Source of the DNA: Candidatus Melainabacteria bacterium RIFCSPHIGHO2_02_FULL_34_12
GTDB taxonomy: Bacteria > Cyanobacteriota > Vampirovibrionia > 2-02-FULL-35-15
Length of the DNA: 52,921 nt
Direction of reading: 5' to 3'
NCBI GenBank assembly: GCA_001784555.1
Contig: MFRM01000026.1
Coordinates: 1 to 52,921, forward strand
The notes under the pieces are model-generated. The model made no database searches and was not told the origin of the DNA. It worked only from the letters and a program-made list of their open reading frames with translations. Both the position numbers and the translations under genes were made by a program. Below are positions 26,903 to 37,267 of the stretch, one piece after another. Position 1 is the first letter of the stretch. Each line of letters opens with the position of its first letter.

Positions 26903-28837
26903 ATGTGCGGAATAATAGGCATCTATAACTACACTAGCCAGCAAGGAGCTAATAAAAAGGCTTTGGAAGAAGCTACTTCAGTTTTATATCACAGAGGACC
27001 GGATGAAAACGGATATTTTTACGATGATGCAAATGGAGTTGGTTTTGGACACAGAAGACTAAGCATTATTGACTTAAGCACAGGAAAACAACCTCTTTAT
27101 AATGAAGACAATTCAATTATTCTAGTCTGCAATGGTGAAATATACAACTTCCCTGAGCTTTATGACAGGCTAATAGCTAGTGGACATAAATTTAAAACCA
27201 GATCAGACAATGAAGCCATTATTCATCTCTATGAAATGTACGGAACTAAATGTGTCGAACATTTAAATGGCATGTTTGCTTTTGCATTGTGGGATAAAAA
27301 TAAAAAATTACTTATGCTTGCCAGAGACAGAATGGGCGTTAAGCCTTTATATTATGCTCTTCAAAACAATTCTATTTATTTTTCATCTGAATTAAAAGGA
27401 CTGCTTGCTCTTCCTTTTATAAAAAGAGATTTAAATTTTGATGCACTAAATAAATATCTTTCTTTTGAGAACATACCGTCTCCCAGCTCAATAATAAAAA
27501 ATATTTTCAAGCTGGAAGCCGGTAAAATTTTAATCCTTCAAAACAAAGAAGTAAAAATCAAGCAATACTGGGACATACCGCTTGATTCACCTAAGCTGGA
27601 TATTTCAGAAGATGAAGCAGCAGAAGAGCTGGAAAGGCTTTTTGCCCTCTCAGTAAAAAGAAGACTTTTAAGTGATGTCCCTGTAGGTGTATTTTTAAGC
27701 GGAGGAATAGATTCAAGCCTCGTGGCAAAATTTATGGCGGATATTTCGCCTGAAAAAATAAAAACATTTTCAATAGGATTTCATGAAAAATCCTTTGATG
27801 AATCAAAAATTGCAATGAGATTTTCAAAAGAGCTAAGAAGCGAGCATAATCAGTTTTTATTTGACAGCAAGGAATGCCTGAACCTTATCCCAAATATTGC
27901 AAACCTTGTGGACGAACCAATCTCAGACGCTTCTATACTGCCTACTTATTTTTTGTCTAATTTTGCTTCTAAGCAGCTAAAGGTTTGCCTCGGTGGTGAC
28001 GGTGGGGATGAGTTATTTGCAGGGTATCAGATATTTCCTGTTCATAAATTAATCGGGCTTTATAATCTTCTTCCACGTGAACTGAAAAATTTAATTCTTT
28101 ATTCAGCAAATAAAATTCCGCCAAGGGAATCATATCTAAGTTTTCCATTTATATTAAAACAGTTTTTAAGAGGTATTGGCTTATCAAACGAGATTAGAAT
28201 GTTTGTCTGGATGGGGGCTTATCTGGACAGTGAAAAACAACAACTACTTAAGCCTGACATTAAAAGAAAAATCACCGCCAACACATTTGAAAATATAACT
28301 AACTATTTAAGTAATAAATTTATTTCAACAGATTCTGATCGCATGCTTTATTTGATTTCTAAAATTTACTTGACTGACGATATTCTGGTAAAGGTGGATC
28401 GTGCCAGCATGGCTACCAGCCTTGAAGTAAGAGCTCCTTTCCTGGATTATGAAATCCAGGAATTTGCTGCTAAATTACCATATGACTATAAGCTAAACAG
28501 ATTAACATCCAAATACATTTTAAAGAAAATGGCAAAAAAACATATTCCCGGCTACATAATAAACAGAAAAAAACAAGGTTTTGCTATTCCTGTTACTAAA
28601 TGGCTTAAAAACGATCTTAAAGATATTCTCTTAAATTACACCAGCAAAACCTATATTGAAAATCAGGGATTGTTTGAATATAGCTTTGTAGAAAAAATTG
28701 TTCAGAATCACCTGGATGAAAAATGGGATAATAAAAAACTTTTATGGAATCTTCTGGTATTTCAGCTCTGGTATGAAAAGTATAAACCGTCTATCGGCAG
28801 CACATCCCAAGACACATTACTAACAGCAAGAATCTAA
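26903..28837 (+). CDS. asnB: Asparagine synthase (glutamine-hydrolysing)
   Basis: A complete 644-aa AsnB. Cys2 (MCGIIGIYN) is the glutaminase nucleophile; YHRGPDENG, CNGEIYNF and SDNEAI complete that domain (1-210). The synthetase half has FLSGGIDSSLVAKF (PPi loop, about residue 266) and CLGGDGGDELFAGY. It converts Asp plus Gln to Asn with ATP, though homologues in glycan clusters amidate sugar uronates. Its position at the end of the polysaccharide locus leaves both possible. TATAAT at 26889-26894 lies 8 bases before the ATG with no Shine-Dalgarno. It converges on lptD-like with a 3-base gap. Confidence 0.92.
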   Translation: MCGIIGIYNYTSQQGANKKALEEATSVLYHRGPDENGYFYDDANGVGFGHRRLSIIDLSTGKQPLYNEDNSIILVCNGEIYNFPELYDRLIASGHKFKTRSDNEAIIHLYEMYGTKCVEHLNGMFAFALWDKNKKLLMLARDRMGVKPLYYALQNNSIYFSSELKGLLALPFIKRDLNFDALNKYLSFENIPSPSSIIKNIFKLEAGKILILQNKEVKIKQYWDIPLDSPKLDISEDEAAEELERLFALSVKRRLLSDVPVGVFLSGGIDSSLVAKFMADISPEKIKTFSIGFHEKSFDESKIAMRFSKELRSEHNQFLFDSKECLNLIPNIANLVDEPISDASILPTYFLSNFASKQLKVCLGGDGGDELFAGYQIFPVHKLIGLYNLLPRELKNLILYSANKIPPRESYLSFPFILKQFLRGIGLSNEIRMFVWMGAYLDSEKQQLLKPDIKRKITANTFENITNYLSNKFISTDSDRMLYLISKIYLTDDILVKVDRASMATSLEVRAPFLDYEIQEFAAKLPYDYKLNRLTSKYILKKMAKKHIPGYIINRKKQGFAIPVTKWLKNDLKDILLNYTSKTYIENQGLFEYSFVEKIVQNHLDEKWDNKKLLWNLLVFQLWYEKYKPSIGSTSQDTLLTARI

Positions 28838-28840
28838 TAT

Positions 28841-30646
28841 CTAAATCCCGCCGGTTTTTGTCTGTGAATTAATTATTACAAATCTTTCAAAATCAACAGG
28901 CTGTCCAAATAAAAAATTCAAGCCAAATTGGGTTTGTTGTCTGAGTGCATCCCAGTTAACCAACATTTTAAAATCTTTAGGTCCGACCTTTGCTCTTATC
29001 TGCCTTTCAATTACTTCAGCAGCTTTAACGTTATAAGTACCGTATCCGCCAAGCGTAATCCACTCATGAAGTTTTAAATCACCATCCAGAGATACACTCT
29101 GCATACCCTGAATAAATTGATCATAAAAAAGAGGTGAATCCCCTTTTACATAGCCTTGGTCATATCCTAATCCAAATGTAAGAGGTCCAATTTTATTGTC
29201 AAGAAGCGGACCAGCAGTAAAAATCCCCTGAAAATCACCAGTAGAATATCCTCTAAGAGCATTTCTAGTTCGTACTCTTAATGCAGTATTTAAATTTTCA
29301 TTTCCGACTTTAAACAAGGGTTTACTTACTAAAGATACTTGTTCTTCAAGCTTAAATGCACTGTTTCTAAGATCTTTTTTATTCCCTGCATCTTCAAGAA
29401 ACCCTTTATATCGGGAAGGTAAAATTCCGGGATTACTTTGAGCCCAATTTGACGATGTTCTAAAACTTATTCCTGTTTCAGTAAACGGAAGTTTTAATTT
29501 TCTCCTGTCTACAAGCTCTACATTTATCTGCGCAAGAGTACTTCCTAAAAAACCATTTTCTAAATATTGATTATAAGCAGTTCTAAACTCAAGATGTCTC
29601 CCGAATTTTTGTCTGAACTGCCCAACAAAACGATCTTTTAGAGACCCGTATGCAATCTCTGCTTTAGTAGCAGGTCCGTAAAACCCAACCATTCCACCCA
29701 CACCAAAAGCTCCTTCTGAACCAATTTGTCCAAAAGGAGATAAAGAAAGAATGTGATAGTCAGTAAGATTAAAATTAAATAACGGTCCAACAGCAAATCC
29801 TCCCAAAGCACCCTGAGTACCAAATGTAGGAGCAAGAAGTGGTAGCGATCGTACATCAGGATCAGAGCTCACTGTAGTCGTATATTTAGGAATTGCAGGA
29901 ATTGAGAAATTTCTAAAATGGACCCGTGCACCATAAACAGTTAAATTTTTCAATGTCTTGGTACTGTCATAAATAATTTTTTCAGCTGTTACTCTGTAAC
30001 GTGGATTTTGTGGAACATCGTCCCAGCTAGGTTTTGCTTTTGCTGCTCTTGATGCTTTAAAACTATAAAAAGTACGAGGATGCCGTCTGGCACCAAAACC
30101 CTGAGCAATGCGAAGAGGTTCATCTAACTTTAATCTTCCGTGTTCATATTCCAGTTCATTTTTAGATAAGCTGGTTAGATTTCTTGCTTTAATTTCTGCC
30201 CCTTGTAGTTTTGTATAGGGTTTTGTTAAAAGATATTTGTCCGATGTTACATCGAACTTAAATGAATTACCTATTGTAATCACTCCTTGTCTGGTAATTT
30301 TTATATTTCCAATTGCTTCAATGTTTTGATCCCCGCCATAATAAATAATTTTGTCAGCTTCAAGTTTTGCATCCTGATCCACAATATGAGCAACTGACAT
30401 TCCTGAAGTTACATAGATATTGCTTTCTTGATCATATTCAACACTGTCACCTTCTAATTCAAGGTAAACAGCTTTTGCTTTTAAAGTAGGATCAGGGATA
30501 GAACTTCCAGCTTGATTTTTATTTTCTGCTGATTTTTTAACTTGTTTGTGAAAAGGATTTTTAAGCATTCCTGCATCAGCTTTGGCATTAAAAAATAAAG
30601 CAAATAGAAGTACTGAAGTTAAAAATACTAAATATGTCTTTTTCAT
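28841..30646 (-). CDS. LptA/LptD (OstA)-like outer-membrane protein
   Basis: A 601-aa exported protein. Residues 1-24 form a signal peptide (KKTYLVFLTSVLLFALFF, then AKADAG). Residues about 60-180 are an OstA/LptA-like beta-jellyroll (VEYDQESNIYVTSGMSVA, ADKIIYYGGDQNIEAIGNI). The remainder, rich in alternating polar/hydrophobic strands with Gly-Pro turns, looks like a beta barrel. It is shorter than proteobacterial LptD (about 780 aa) and resembles the cyanobacterial OstA/DUF3769-type proteins. It should insert LPS-like glycolipid into the outer membrane, which fits the glycan locus beside it and marks the organism as diderm. Confidence 0.8.
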   Translation of the reverse strand: MKKTYLVFLTSVLLFALFFNAKADAGMLKNPFHKQVKKSAENKNQAGSSIPDPTLKAKAVYLELEGDSVEYDQESNIYVTSGMSVAHIVDQDAKLEADKIIYYGGDQNIEAIGNIKITRQGVITIGNSFKFDVTSDKYLLTKPYTKLQGAEIKARNLTSLSKNELEYEHGRLKLDEPLRIAQGFGARRHPRTFYSFKASRAAKAKPSWDDVPQNPRYRVTAEKIIYDSTKTLKNLTVYGARVHFRNFSIPAIPKYTTTVSSDPDVRSLPLLAPTFGTQGALGGFAVGPLFNFNLTDYHILSLSPFGQIGSEGAFGVGGMVGFYGPATKAEIAYGSLKDRFVGQFRQKFGRHLEFRTAYNQYLENGFLGSTLAQINVELVDRRKLKLPFTETGISFRTSSNWAQSNPGILPSRYKGFLEDAGNKKDLRNSAFKLEEQVSLVSKPLFKVGNENLNTALRVRTRNALRGYSTGDFQGIFTAGPLLDNKIGPLTFGLGYDQGYVKGDSPLFYDQFIQGMQSVSLDGDLKLHEWITLGGYGTYNVKAAEVIERQIRAKVGPKDFKMLVNWDALRQQTQFGLNFLFGQPVDFERFVIINSQTKTGGI

Positions 30647-30739
30647 AAATTATCTGAGATTTATTATATATCTCAAGAGCTATAGGTACAATTTTTTACC
30701 TTGATTAAAGCCATTTACATTGAAATACTCTATAAATTT

Positions 30740-30770
30740 CTATACGCTCTATGCTATCCGCTATACGCTA
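30740..30770. repeat. Short direct repeat upstream of recF
   Basis: CTATACGCT occurs at 30740-30748 and again at 30761-30769 with CTATGCTATC between. The same GATACGCTAT/GGATAGCG wording flanks the in-frame repeats in the PNP and alkyltransferase-like genes, so this may be a decayed copy of that family. It lies 11 bases before the recF start. Confidence 0.35.
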
Positions 30771-30780
30771 ATATACTCTT

Positions 30781-31935
30781 GTGTTTTTAAAGAAATTAAA
30801 ATTGGCTGGTTTCAGAAATTATATAGATTTTGAACAAAACTTCAATCACCTGAAAACTATAATTATTGGCCAAAATGCACAGGGAAAAAGTAATATCCTG
30901 GAAGCCATAAATATCCTTGCCACAAGCCAGTCAGACAGAGCAGAAAGAGACAGTGACATAGTTAACTGGAATGGGGAATATGCTTTAATTTTTGCAAATA
31001 TAGAAACCAAAGATTCCGAGATTGATATAGCACTTCAGATTAACAACACAGGTAGAAGAAAATTAAAAATTAACGGCGTACCAAAAAGAGCCCCACAAGC
31101 AGATCTTTTGGGTAATTTTTTTGCAGTAATGTTTTCATGTGATGATTTATTTTTAATTAAAGGCACTCCGTCCGTCCGAAGAAAATGGCTTGATTATGTG
31201 CTGTTTCAGCTTGATATGAAATATCACAAAACACTTCAAAATTATCAAAAAGCAGTTACACAGAAAAATGCACTGCTTAAAAAAGCACAGGAAATCTCAA
31301 TGTCACCTAAAAATTTAAAACAAGAGCTTGAAATATGGAACGAGCAGATCATAAATTCAGGCAGTCAGATTTTACTGGATAGACTAGTGTTTTTTAAAGA
31401 GATTCAACCATTTGCCCGGGATTTTCTCTTCGAATTGTCTAAAGAGACGGAAGAATTAAATCTGATTTATGAAAGTACCATATTTAAAGATAAAAATGAA
31501 TTAAAAGCTGATTTATCATATATAAAAGAAACTTTTCGTAGCATGCTTGAAAGCTCATTTGCCGAAGAACTTTCAAGAGGGCAGGCTACACTGGGTCCTC
31601 ACAGGGACGATTTAAAATTTTTAATTAATGATAAGGAAGCAAAATCATTTGCCAGCCAGGGACAACAACGTTCAGCAGTACTGGCACTAAAGCTGGCAGA
31701 ATTAAAAGTAATAGAAAAAAGAAAAGGGGAAATTCCTGTTTTACTTCTGGACGATGTTTTTGCTGAGCTGGATGAAAGCAGGCAGAATTTTCTACTGCAC
31801 CATCTGCCTGAAAACATACAGACTTTTTTAACTACCACACATATAAGTGATATACAAAAAGAATTCCTGGAAGGAGCACAAATCCTAAAAGTTAAAAATG
31901 GACTAATATTAGAAAACGTTGAATGTAAGACTTAA
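30781..31935 (+). CDS. recF: DNA replication/repair protein RecF
   Basis: A 384-aa SMC-like ATPase that loads RecA at single-strand gaps. Walker A is GQNAQGKSN (residues 30-38), the ABC-type signature region is SRGQATLGPHRDD and Walker B is VLLLDDVFAEL, followed by the D-loop Glu-Leu. The N-terminal LKLAGFRNY is the classic RecF start; the start codon is GTG. The recF-dciA-gyrB order matches the replication-gene neighbourhoods of many bacteria, but dnaA and dnaN are not in the window. It is convergent with a 33-aa membrane protein gene, with a MITE-like element between them. Confidence 0.96.
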   Translation: MFLKKLKLAGFRNYIDFEQNFNHLKTIIIGQNAQGKSNILEAINILATSQSDRAERDSDIVNWNGEYALIFANIETKDSEIDIALQINNTGRRKLKINGVPKRAPQADLLGNFFAVMFSCDDLFLIKGTPSVRRKWLDYVLFQLDMKYHKTLQNYQKAVTQKNALLKKAQEISMSPKNLKQELEIWNEQIINSGSQILLDRLVFFKEIQPFARDFLFELSKETEELNLIYESTIFKDKNELKADLSYIKETFRSMLESSFAEELSRGQATLGPHRDDLKFLINDKEAKSFASQGQQRSAVLALKLAELKVIEKRKGEIPVLLLDDVFAELDESRQNFLLHHLPENIQTFLTTTHISDIQKEFLEGAQILKVKNGLILENVECKT

Positions 31936-31947
31936 AAGTATATTACT

Positions 31948-32058
31948 CTGGACTTACGCAAAAATGAACTGTGGTATGGTACCCTGAGCGACGTGTGCCC
32001 TTTAGGGCGGGAAAGGAGCGAATGGGTACCATACCCAGTGAACTTTGCGTAAGTCCAG
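31948..32058. mobile_element. MITE-like element with 5-base target duplication TTACT
   Basis: A 111-base non-coding palindromic element between recF and a small membrane protein gene. Terminal inverted repeats begin CTGGACTTACGCAAA at 31948 and end TTTGCGTAAGTCCAG at 32058 (15/15). A second perfect arm GGTATGGTACCC pairs with GGGTACCATACC further in. Both sides are flanked by TTACT (31943-31947 and 32059-32063), a clean target-site duplication. It encodes no protein and is presumably mobilised by a transposase elsewhere in the genome. The right duplication contains the stop codon of the 33-aa gene. Confidence 0.88.
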
Positions 32059-32160
32059 TTACTCTTTCCCTTTAATGGTTTTATATAAGACTGTTAACCC
32101 AATTGAAAGATTTGCAAGCATAAATGCTATAACAATAAAAACTCCTACTGTTGGACTCAT
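32059..32160 (-). CDS. 33-aa single-pass membrane protein
   Basis: A small gene: MSPTVGVFIVIAFMLANLS followed by IGLTVLYKTIKGKE. One hydrophobic helix of about 22 residues is followed by a basic C-terminal tail, so the N-terminus would be outside. An AGAGG Shine-Dalgarno lies 9 bases upstream of the ATG, much better than those of most genes here, which argues for a real gene. Its size and layout recall the one-helix subunits of bioenergetic complexes, but no family can be assigned. The stop lies within the target duplication of the adjacent MITE-like element. It is divergent from dciA. Confidence 0.6.
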   Translation of the reverse strand: MSPTVGVFIVIAFMLANLSIGLTVLYKTIKGKE

Positions 32161-32208
32161 TATAAATACCTCTTTTCTTAGTTAATATTATACCCGTCCT
32201 GGCTATTT

Positions 32209-32214
32209 TATAAT
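32209..32214 (+). promoter_or_regulatory. -10-like TATAAT before dciA
   Basis: TATAAT ends 9 bases before the dciA ATG and no Shine-Dalgarno is present in between, so the dciA transcript may be leaderless. No good -35 element is seen. Confidence 0.4.
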
Positions 32215-32223
32215 AATCTAATC

Positions 32224-32553
32224 ATGAACAAACGCAGAACCTTACGTACTAAAAGCAATCTGACTAAACTTGGAGAATTAATTCCTAAAGTAAAAGAAAG
32301 TCTTGGACTGGGAAATAGTCTAAAAATTACTGCACTCTGTGAAATTTGGCCGCTTGTAACCAGCTTTGCAATTGGAAAATCCAGTCAGCCAGCTTATTTC
32401 GACAGAGATAATAACCTGGTTATTGCAGTAAAGAATTCAACATTAGCTACTGAATTATCCATGCAAAAAACACGTATACTGGCTAAATTAAAAGAAGCTA
32501 CTAAAAATACTGATATAACTTTTAAGGATATACGGTTTACGCTAAGATTCTAA
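32224..32553 (+). CDS. dciA: DciA-like (DUF721) helicase-loading protein
   Basis: A 109-aa DUF721 protein. The pattern L..L.. then ITALCEIWPLVTSFAIGKSSQP with a beta-rich LVIAVKNSTLATELSMQKTRIL core matches DciA, the ancestral replicative helicase (DnaB) operator of bacteria lacking DnaC/DnaI. The position between recF and gyrB is the usual one for this family in many phyla. It probably acts in replication initiation with DnaB. A basic N-terminus (NKRRTLRTKSN) could contact DNA. Confidence 0.82.
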   Translation: MNKRRTLRTKSNLTKLGELIPKVKESLGLGNSLKITALCEIWPLVTSFAIGKSSQPAYFDRDNNLVIAVKNSTLATELSMQKTRILAKLKEATKNTDITFKDIRFTLRF

Positions 32554-32636
32554 ATACATCATATATATTGAGTTTTAACGGTGGTTTTAGTTCAAATATA
32601 ATGGTAAAATATTATAGTATTTTTTACTTAAAATAA

Positions 32637-34649
<2,013 letters not shown>

Positions 34650-34650
34650 T

Positions 34651-34806
34651 AAAACGCCTCCCTTCAAATCGACTATCTCTGGAGCAAGCTCACAGAGTTT
34701 TTCGCCGATTTGAGCCATGGGCATCGGGAGGCGTTAGTAAGGAGGCGTTTTGTTGCTACTCGCTCACATCTCCGGGAGCAAGCTCCCGAGTCTTTCGCTC
34801 GGGCGC
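34651..34806. repeat. Tandem hairpin modules and possible terminator after gyrB
   Basis: AAAACGCCTCCC at 34651 can pair either with GGGAGGCGTT (34726-34735) or with GGAGGCGTTTT (34741-34751), mutually exclusive stems. Inside the first are nested stems TCAAATCG/CGATTTGA (34664-34671 with 34706-34713) and CTCTGGAGC/GCTCACAGAG-like pairing around 34677-34697. A second module around 34768-34797 repeats the GGAGCAAGCTC core and the GAGT.TTTCGC tail. The outer stem followed by GTTTTG could terminate gyrB transcription. It looks like two copies of a small palindromic repeat rather than one simple terminator. The rest of the 34807-35035 gap shows nothing I can name beyond the prs ribosome binding site. 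Confidence 0.7.
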
Positions 34807-35035
34807 AATAAAGTAAGTGTTACGTAATTAAAACCCTAATGCTTACAGGAAAGTAAACGAACTTAGCAAAAGAAATTGCTTACTATGTTCCAAAAATTAA
34901 TATCCCTTAATTTAAATCCACCGTGTTAAAAATTTACACCAAACAAAAGTTGTTTTTATGTTTACTTGTACTTTTATATTAAATCAAGGAAAATAATGTT
35001 ATCCCTAAACTTTTTTATTTAAGAAAGGTCATAAA

Positions 35036-36043
35036 ATGATAGAGACATTAATAAAGAAAGAAACAAAAGAAAATCCCTTAGCAAATCCAGTGAACGGAAA
35101 AAGACCAGTAAAAATATTTTCAGGCCGGGCAAATATTCCCCTGGCAAAAGAAATTTGTGATTACTTAAATTTATCGCTGGGGAAAATAAATATTTCACCA
35201 TTTGCTGACGGTGAACTTTATGTTCAAGTTGAAGAAAGTGTCCGCGGTTGTGATGTGTTTTTAATTCAGCCTACTTGCACCCCGGTAAATGAAAATATAA
35301 TGGAACTTTTAATAGTGCTGGATGCATTAAAAAGAGCCAGTGCAGAAAAAATTACAGTAGTTATGCCTTACTACGGCTATGGCAGACAGGACAGAAAAGC
35401 TGCAGGACGTGAACCCATCACTGCAAAGCTGGTTGCTGACTTACTCAGCAGAGCAGGTACAAACAGAATATTAGCCCTTGATCTCCATGCCACACAGATA
35501 ATGGGTTTCTTTGATGTACTGGTAGATCATTTATTTGCTACACCAGTTCTGGTAGAGCATATAAAATCCTTAAATCTAAAAGATATTGTAGTGGTAAGTC
35601 CTGATGTCGGTGGTGTTACCAGGGCACGTGCATTTGCTAAAAAATTAAACGATGCACCCATTGCCATCCTGGATAAAAGAAGACCTGTGGATAAACACAA
35701 TACCGTAGAGGTCATAAATATCATCGGTCAAATTAAAGGAAAAACCTGCATTATGGTAGATGACATGATTGATACTGCAGGAACCATTACTCAGGGAGCA
35801 GCTCTTCTAGCTAAAGAAGGGGCTAAAGAAGTCCTGGCATGTTCTACACATGCAGTTCTTTCAGGTCCGGCAAAAGAAAGAATTGATAAATCACCTATTA
35901 CCACTTTAATAGTTACAAATTCCATTCCAGTACCACCTGAACGTAAACCAAATAAATTAAAAGTGTTAAGCGTTGCAGGAATACTAGCTGAAGCAATTAA
36001 ACGAATACATCTGGATGATTCCGTCAGTGAAATGTTTGCATAA
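35036..36043 (+). CDS. prs: Ribose-phosphate pyrophosphokinase
   Basis: A 335-aa PRPP synthase: ribose 5-phosphate plus ATP to PRPP plus AMP, feeding purine, pyrimidine, His and Trp synthesis. Landmarks are KIFSGRANIPLAKEI, the flexible-loop YYGYGRQDRKAAGREP, DLHATQIMGFFD and the PRPP-binding VMVDDMIDTAGTI. It is slightly longer than the usual 310-320 aa because of a 24-residue N-terminal extension. AAGAAAGG precedes the ATG at proper spacing. Other PRPP/nucleotide genes (pyrE, guaB3, PNP) lie within 12 kb but are not in one operon. Confidence 0.97.
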   Translation: MIETLIKKETKENPLANPVNGKRPVKIFSGRANIPLAKEICDYLNLSLGKINISPFADGELYVQVEESVRGCDVFLIQPTCTPVNENIMELLIVLDALKRASAEKITVVMPYYGYGRQDRKAAGREPITAKLVADLLSRAGTNRILALDLHATQIMGFFDVLVDHLFATPVLVEHIKSLNLKDIVVVSPDVGGVTRARAFAKKLNDAPIAILDKRRPVDKHNTVEVINIIGQIKGKTCIMVDDMIDTAGTITQGAALLAKEGAKEVLACSTHAVLSGPAKERIDKSPITTLIVTNSIPVPPERKPNKLKVLSVAGILAEAIKRIHLDDSVSEMFA

Positions 36044-36713
36044 AACGATTTTACTTCTTTTTTTTATTTGTTTAAATTCAAATTGTGCTTTAGCTCAGGC
36101 GACAAAAGAAACACTGCTTTTAAAAGAACAAATTTCAAAATTACAAGAAGATCTTTCTGAACAAAAGACACTATCTTCAAATCTTCTGCAAAGACTTGAA
36201 GATGTAATTAAAAATCAAAATCAGCTAATCATACAATTTGAACAAGCTACGAAGATAATCCAAGGATTTTCATCTCTGCCTATGCCATCAAATCAATCTA
36301 CAAAATATAAAGATGCATTTTTATTTAGCAAGGAGGGAAAGAAAATAGCGTTTATTGATGACGGTTTAAAGCTTTATGAATATTATGGAGGAAATTTAAT
36401 TGGCTGGATAAATCCTGAGACAGATGAAATAGTAAGAAACTTTGATAACTCAATAGTGGCAAAAATCGAAGGTGATTTTATTCTGGATGAAACCGGTCAT
36501 GCCATAGGTTCAATAGAACGATCAGAAAATATGAGATGGGACAGAGAAAGATTATATTCACAGGTCCAAAAAAATCCGATTTCACAATATTTCATAAGGC
36601 TAGAAAATCCTAAGCAGTTTAATTTAAGTACTTTCAGATATAGTGACTGGTCCACGCAAAAACTAGAAGATCTATTATTTTTCTCTGATAAGAAAATACA
36701 GAAATTAAAATGA
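36015..36713 (+). CDS. Exported coiled-coil protein with beta-hairpin repeats
   Basis: A 232-aa protein of unknown function. An N-terminal signal peptide (KTILLLFFICLNS, cleavage probably after ALA-Q) is followed by a coiled coil (about 32-78; LLLKEQISKLQEDLSEQ), then a domain with repeated units 'KIAFIDDGLKLYEYYGGNLIGWI', 'EIVRNFDNSIVAKIEG' and 'FILDETGHAIGSI', reminiscent of four-fold beta-flower domains. The coiled coil suggests an oligomeric periplasmic or surface protein. The annotated start overlaps prs by 29 bases; GTG at 36027 or TTG at 36036 are alternatives that keep the signal peptide. It ends just before a palindromic repeat. Confidence 0.75.
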   Translation: MIPSVKCLHKTILLLFFICLNSNCALAQATKETLLLKEQISKLQEDLSEQKTLSSNLLQRLEDVIKNQNQLIIQFEQATKIIQGFSSLPMPSNQSTKYKDAFLFSKEGKKIAFIDDGLKLYEYYGGNLIGWINPETDEIVRNFDNSIVAKIEGDFILDETGHAIGSIERSENMRWDRERLYSQVQKNPISQYFIRLENPKQFNLSTFRYSDWSTQKLEDLLFFSDKKIQKLK

Positions 36714-36727
36714 CATGAAATTGTCAT

Positions 36728-36852
36728 GTCATTGCGAGGAGGAACATAGTGACGACGAAGCAATCCCGGACTAACTTGCGTAAATCGCTTGGGATTGCCA
36801 CGCCTCACGGAGTTTACCGCGAGCGAAGCGTGGCGGTTCGGCTCGCAATTAC
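36728..36852. repeat. Palindromic repeat (CATTGCGAGGA family), second copy
   Basis: The left arm GTCATTGCGAGGA starts at 36728 and the right arm CTCGCAATTAC ends at 36852. Inner arms are GCAATCCC (36760-36767) and GGGATTGC (36791-36798). The same arm sequences occur at 15650-15730. It is intergenic, between the exported coiled-coil gene and tRNA-Val, and longer than the first copy because of an extra GC-rich segment containing GCGAGCGAAGCG. Frames crossing it are not genes. Confidence 0.85.
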
Positions 36853-36881
36853 ACCTTTAAGTTATAATAAAAACGTTTCAC

Positions 36882-36953
36882 GGGCAGTTAGCGCAGCGGT
36901 AGCGCACCTCGTTTACACCGAGGGGGTCATAGGTTCAAATCCTATACTGCCCA
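36882..36953 (+). tRNA. tRNA-Val (anticodon UAC)
   Basis: A 72-base cloverleaf. Acceptor arms GGGCAGT and ACTGCCC pair fully, with discriminator A at 36953. The D-arm has GCGC-AGCGGTA-GCGC, the anticodon arm CCTCG-TTTACAC-CGAGG (anticodon TAC, reading Val GUA) and the T-arm ATAGG-TTCAAAT-CCTAT. The 3' CCA is not encoded and must be added. A T-run follows and may terminate transcription. Confidence 0.96.
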
Positions 36954-37048
36954 GGTTTTTAATAAATAGCTTTGATACTTTAGGTTACATTCAGATCTAA
37001 TACTTTACCTGATTGTTTTTATTACTTATACATAGTAAATTATTAGCG

Positions 37049-37267
37049 ATGATTAATGAATACGACAAATATCGAGTGCAATTATTTCAAATAGCAGGGT
37101 TTTCATTCTTTGTACCTTTAGGCAAAGTATTTATTGATATAAAAGATTTAAGCTTAACTGATTTAAATCTGGCATTTATGATCCATATTATTGCTTCAAT
37201 ATGTCTTAGCTGTTTTGGTATAATTCTAATTGTAAAAGGATTAGAGGTACTAGAGAGAGAAAATTAA
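37049..37267 (+). CDS. Small two-helix membrane protein (72 aa)
   Basis: Unknown protein, MINEYDKYRVQLFQ then two hydrophobic segments (about 9-25 and 40-62) and a charged tail LEVLEREN. I chose ATG 37049 over an upstream ATG at 37013 because the extension is short, hydrophobic and overlaps a likely leader. It overlaps the next small membrane protein gene in a TAATG junction, so the two are probably translated together. No family recognised. Confidence 0.55.
   Translation: MINEYDKYRVQLFQIAGFSFFVPLGKVFIDIKDLSLTDLNLAFMIHIIASICLSCFGIILIVKGLEVLEREN

Noticed and set aside
26903-28837. asnB as part of the ACP/malonyltransferase set
   Set aside because: It is complete, 24 kb away, follows a radical SAM gene and probably has its own promoter; the truncated copy at the window start is the physical neighbour of the set.
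36749-37000. An 83-codon plus-strand frame over the repeat and tRNA-Val
   Set aside because: It is built entirely from the palindromic repeat and the tRNA gene and has no ribosome binding site.
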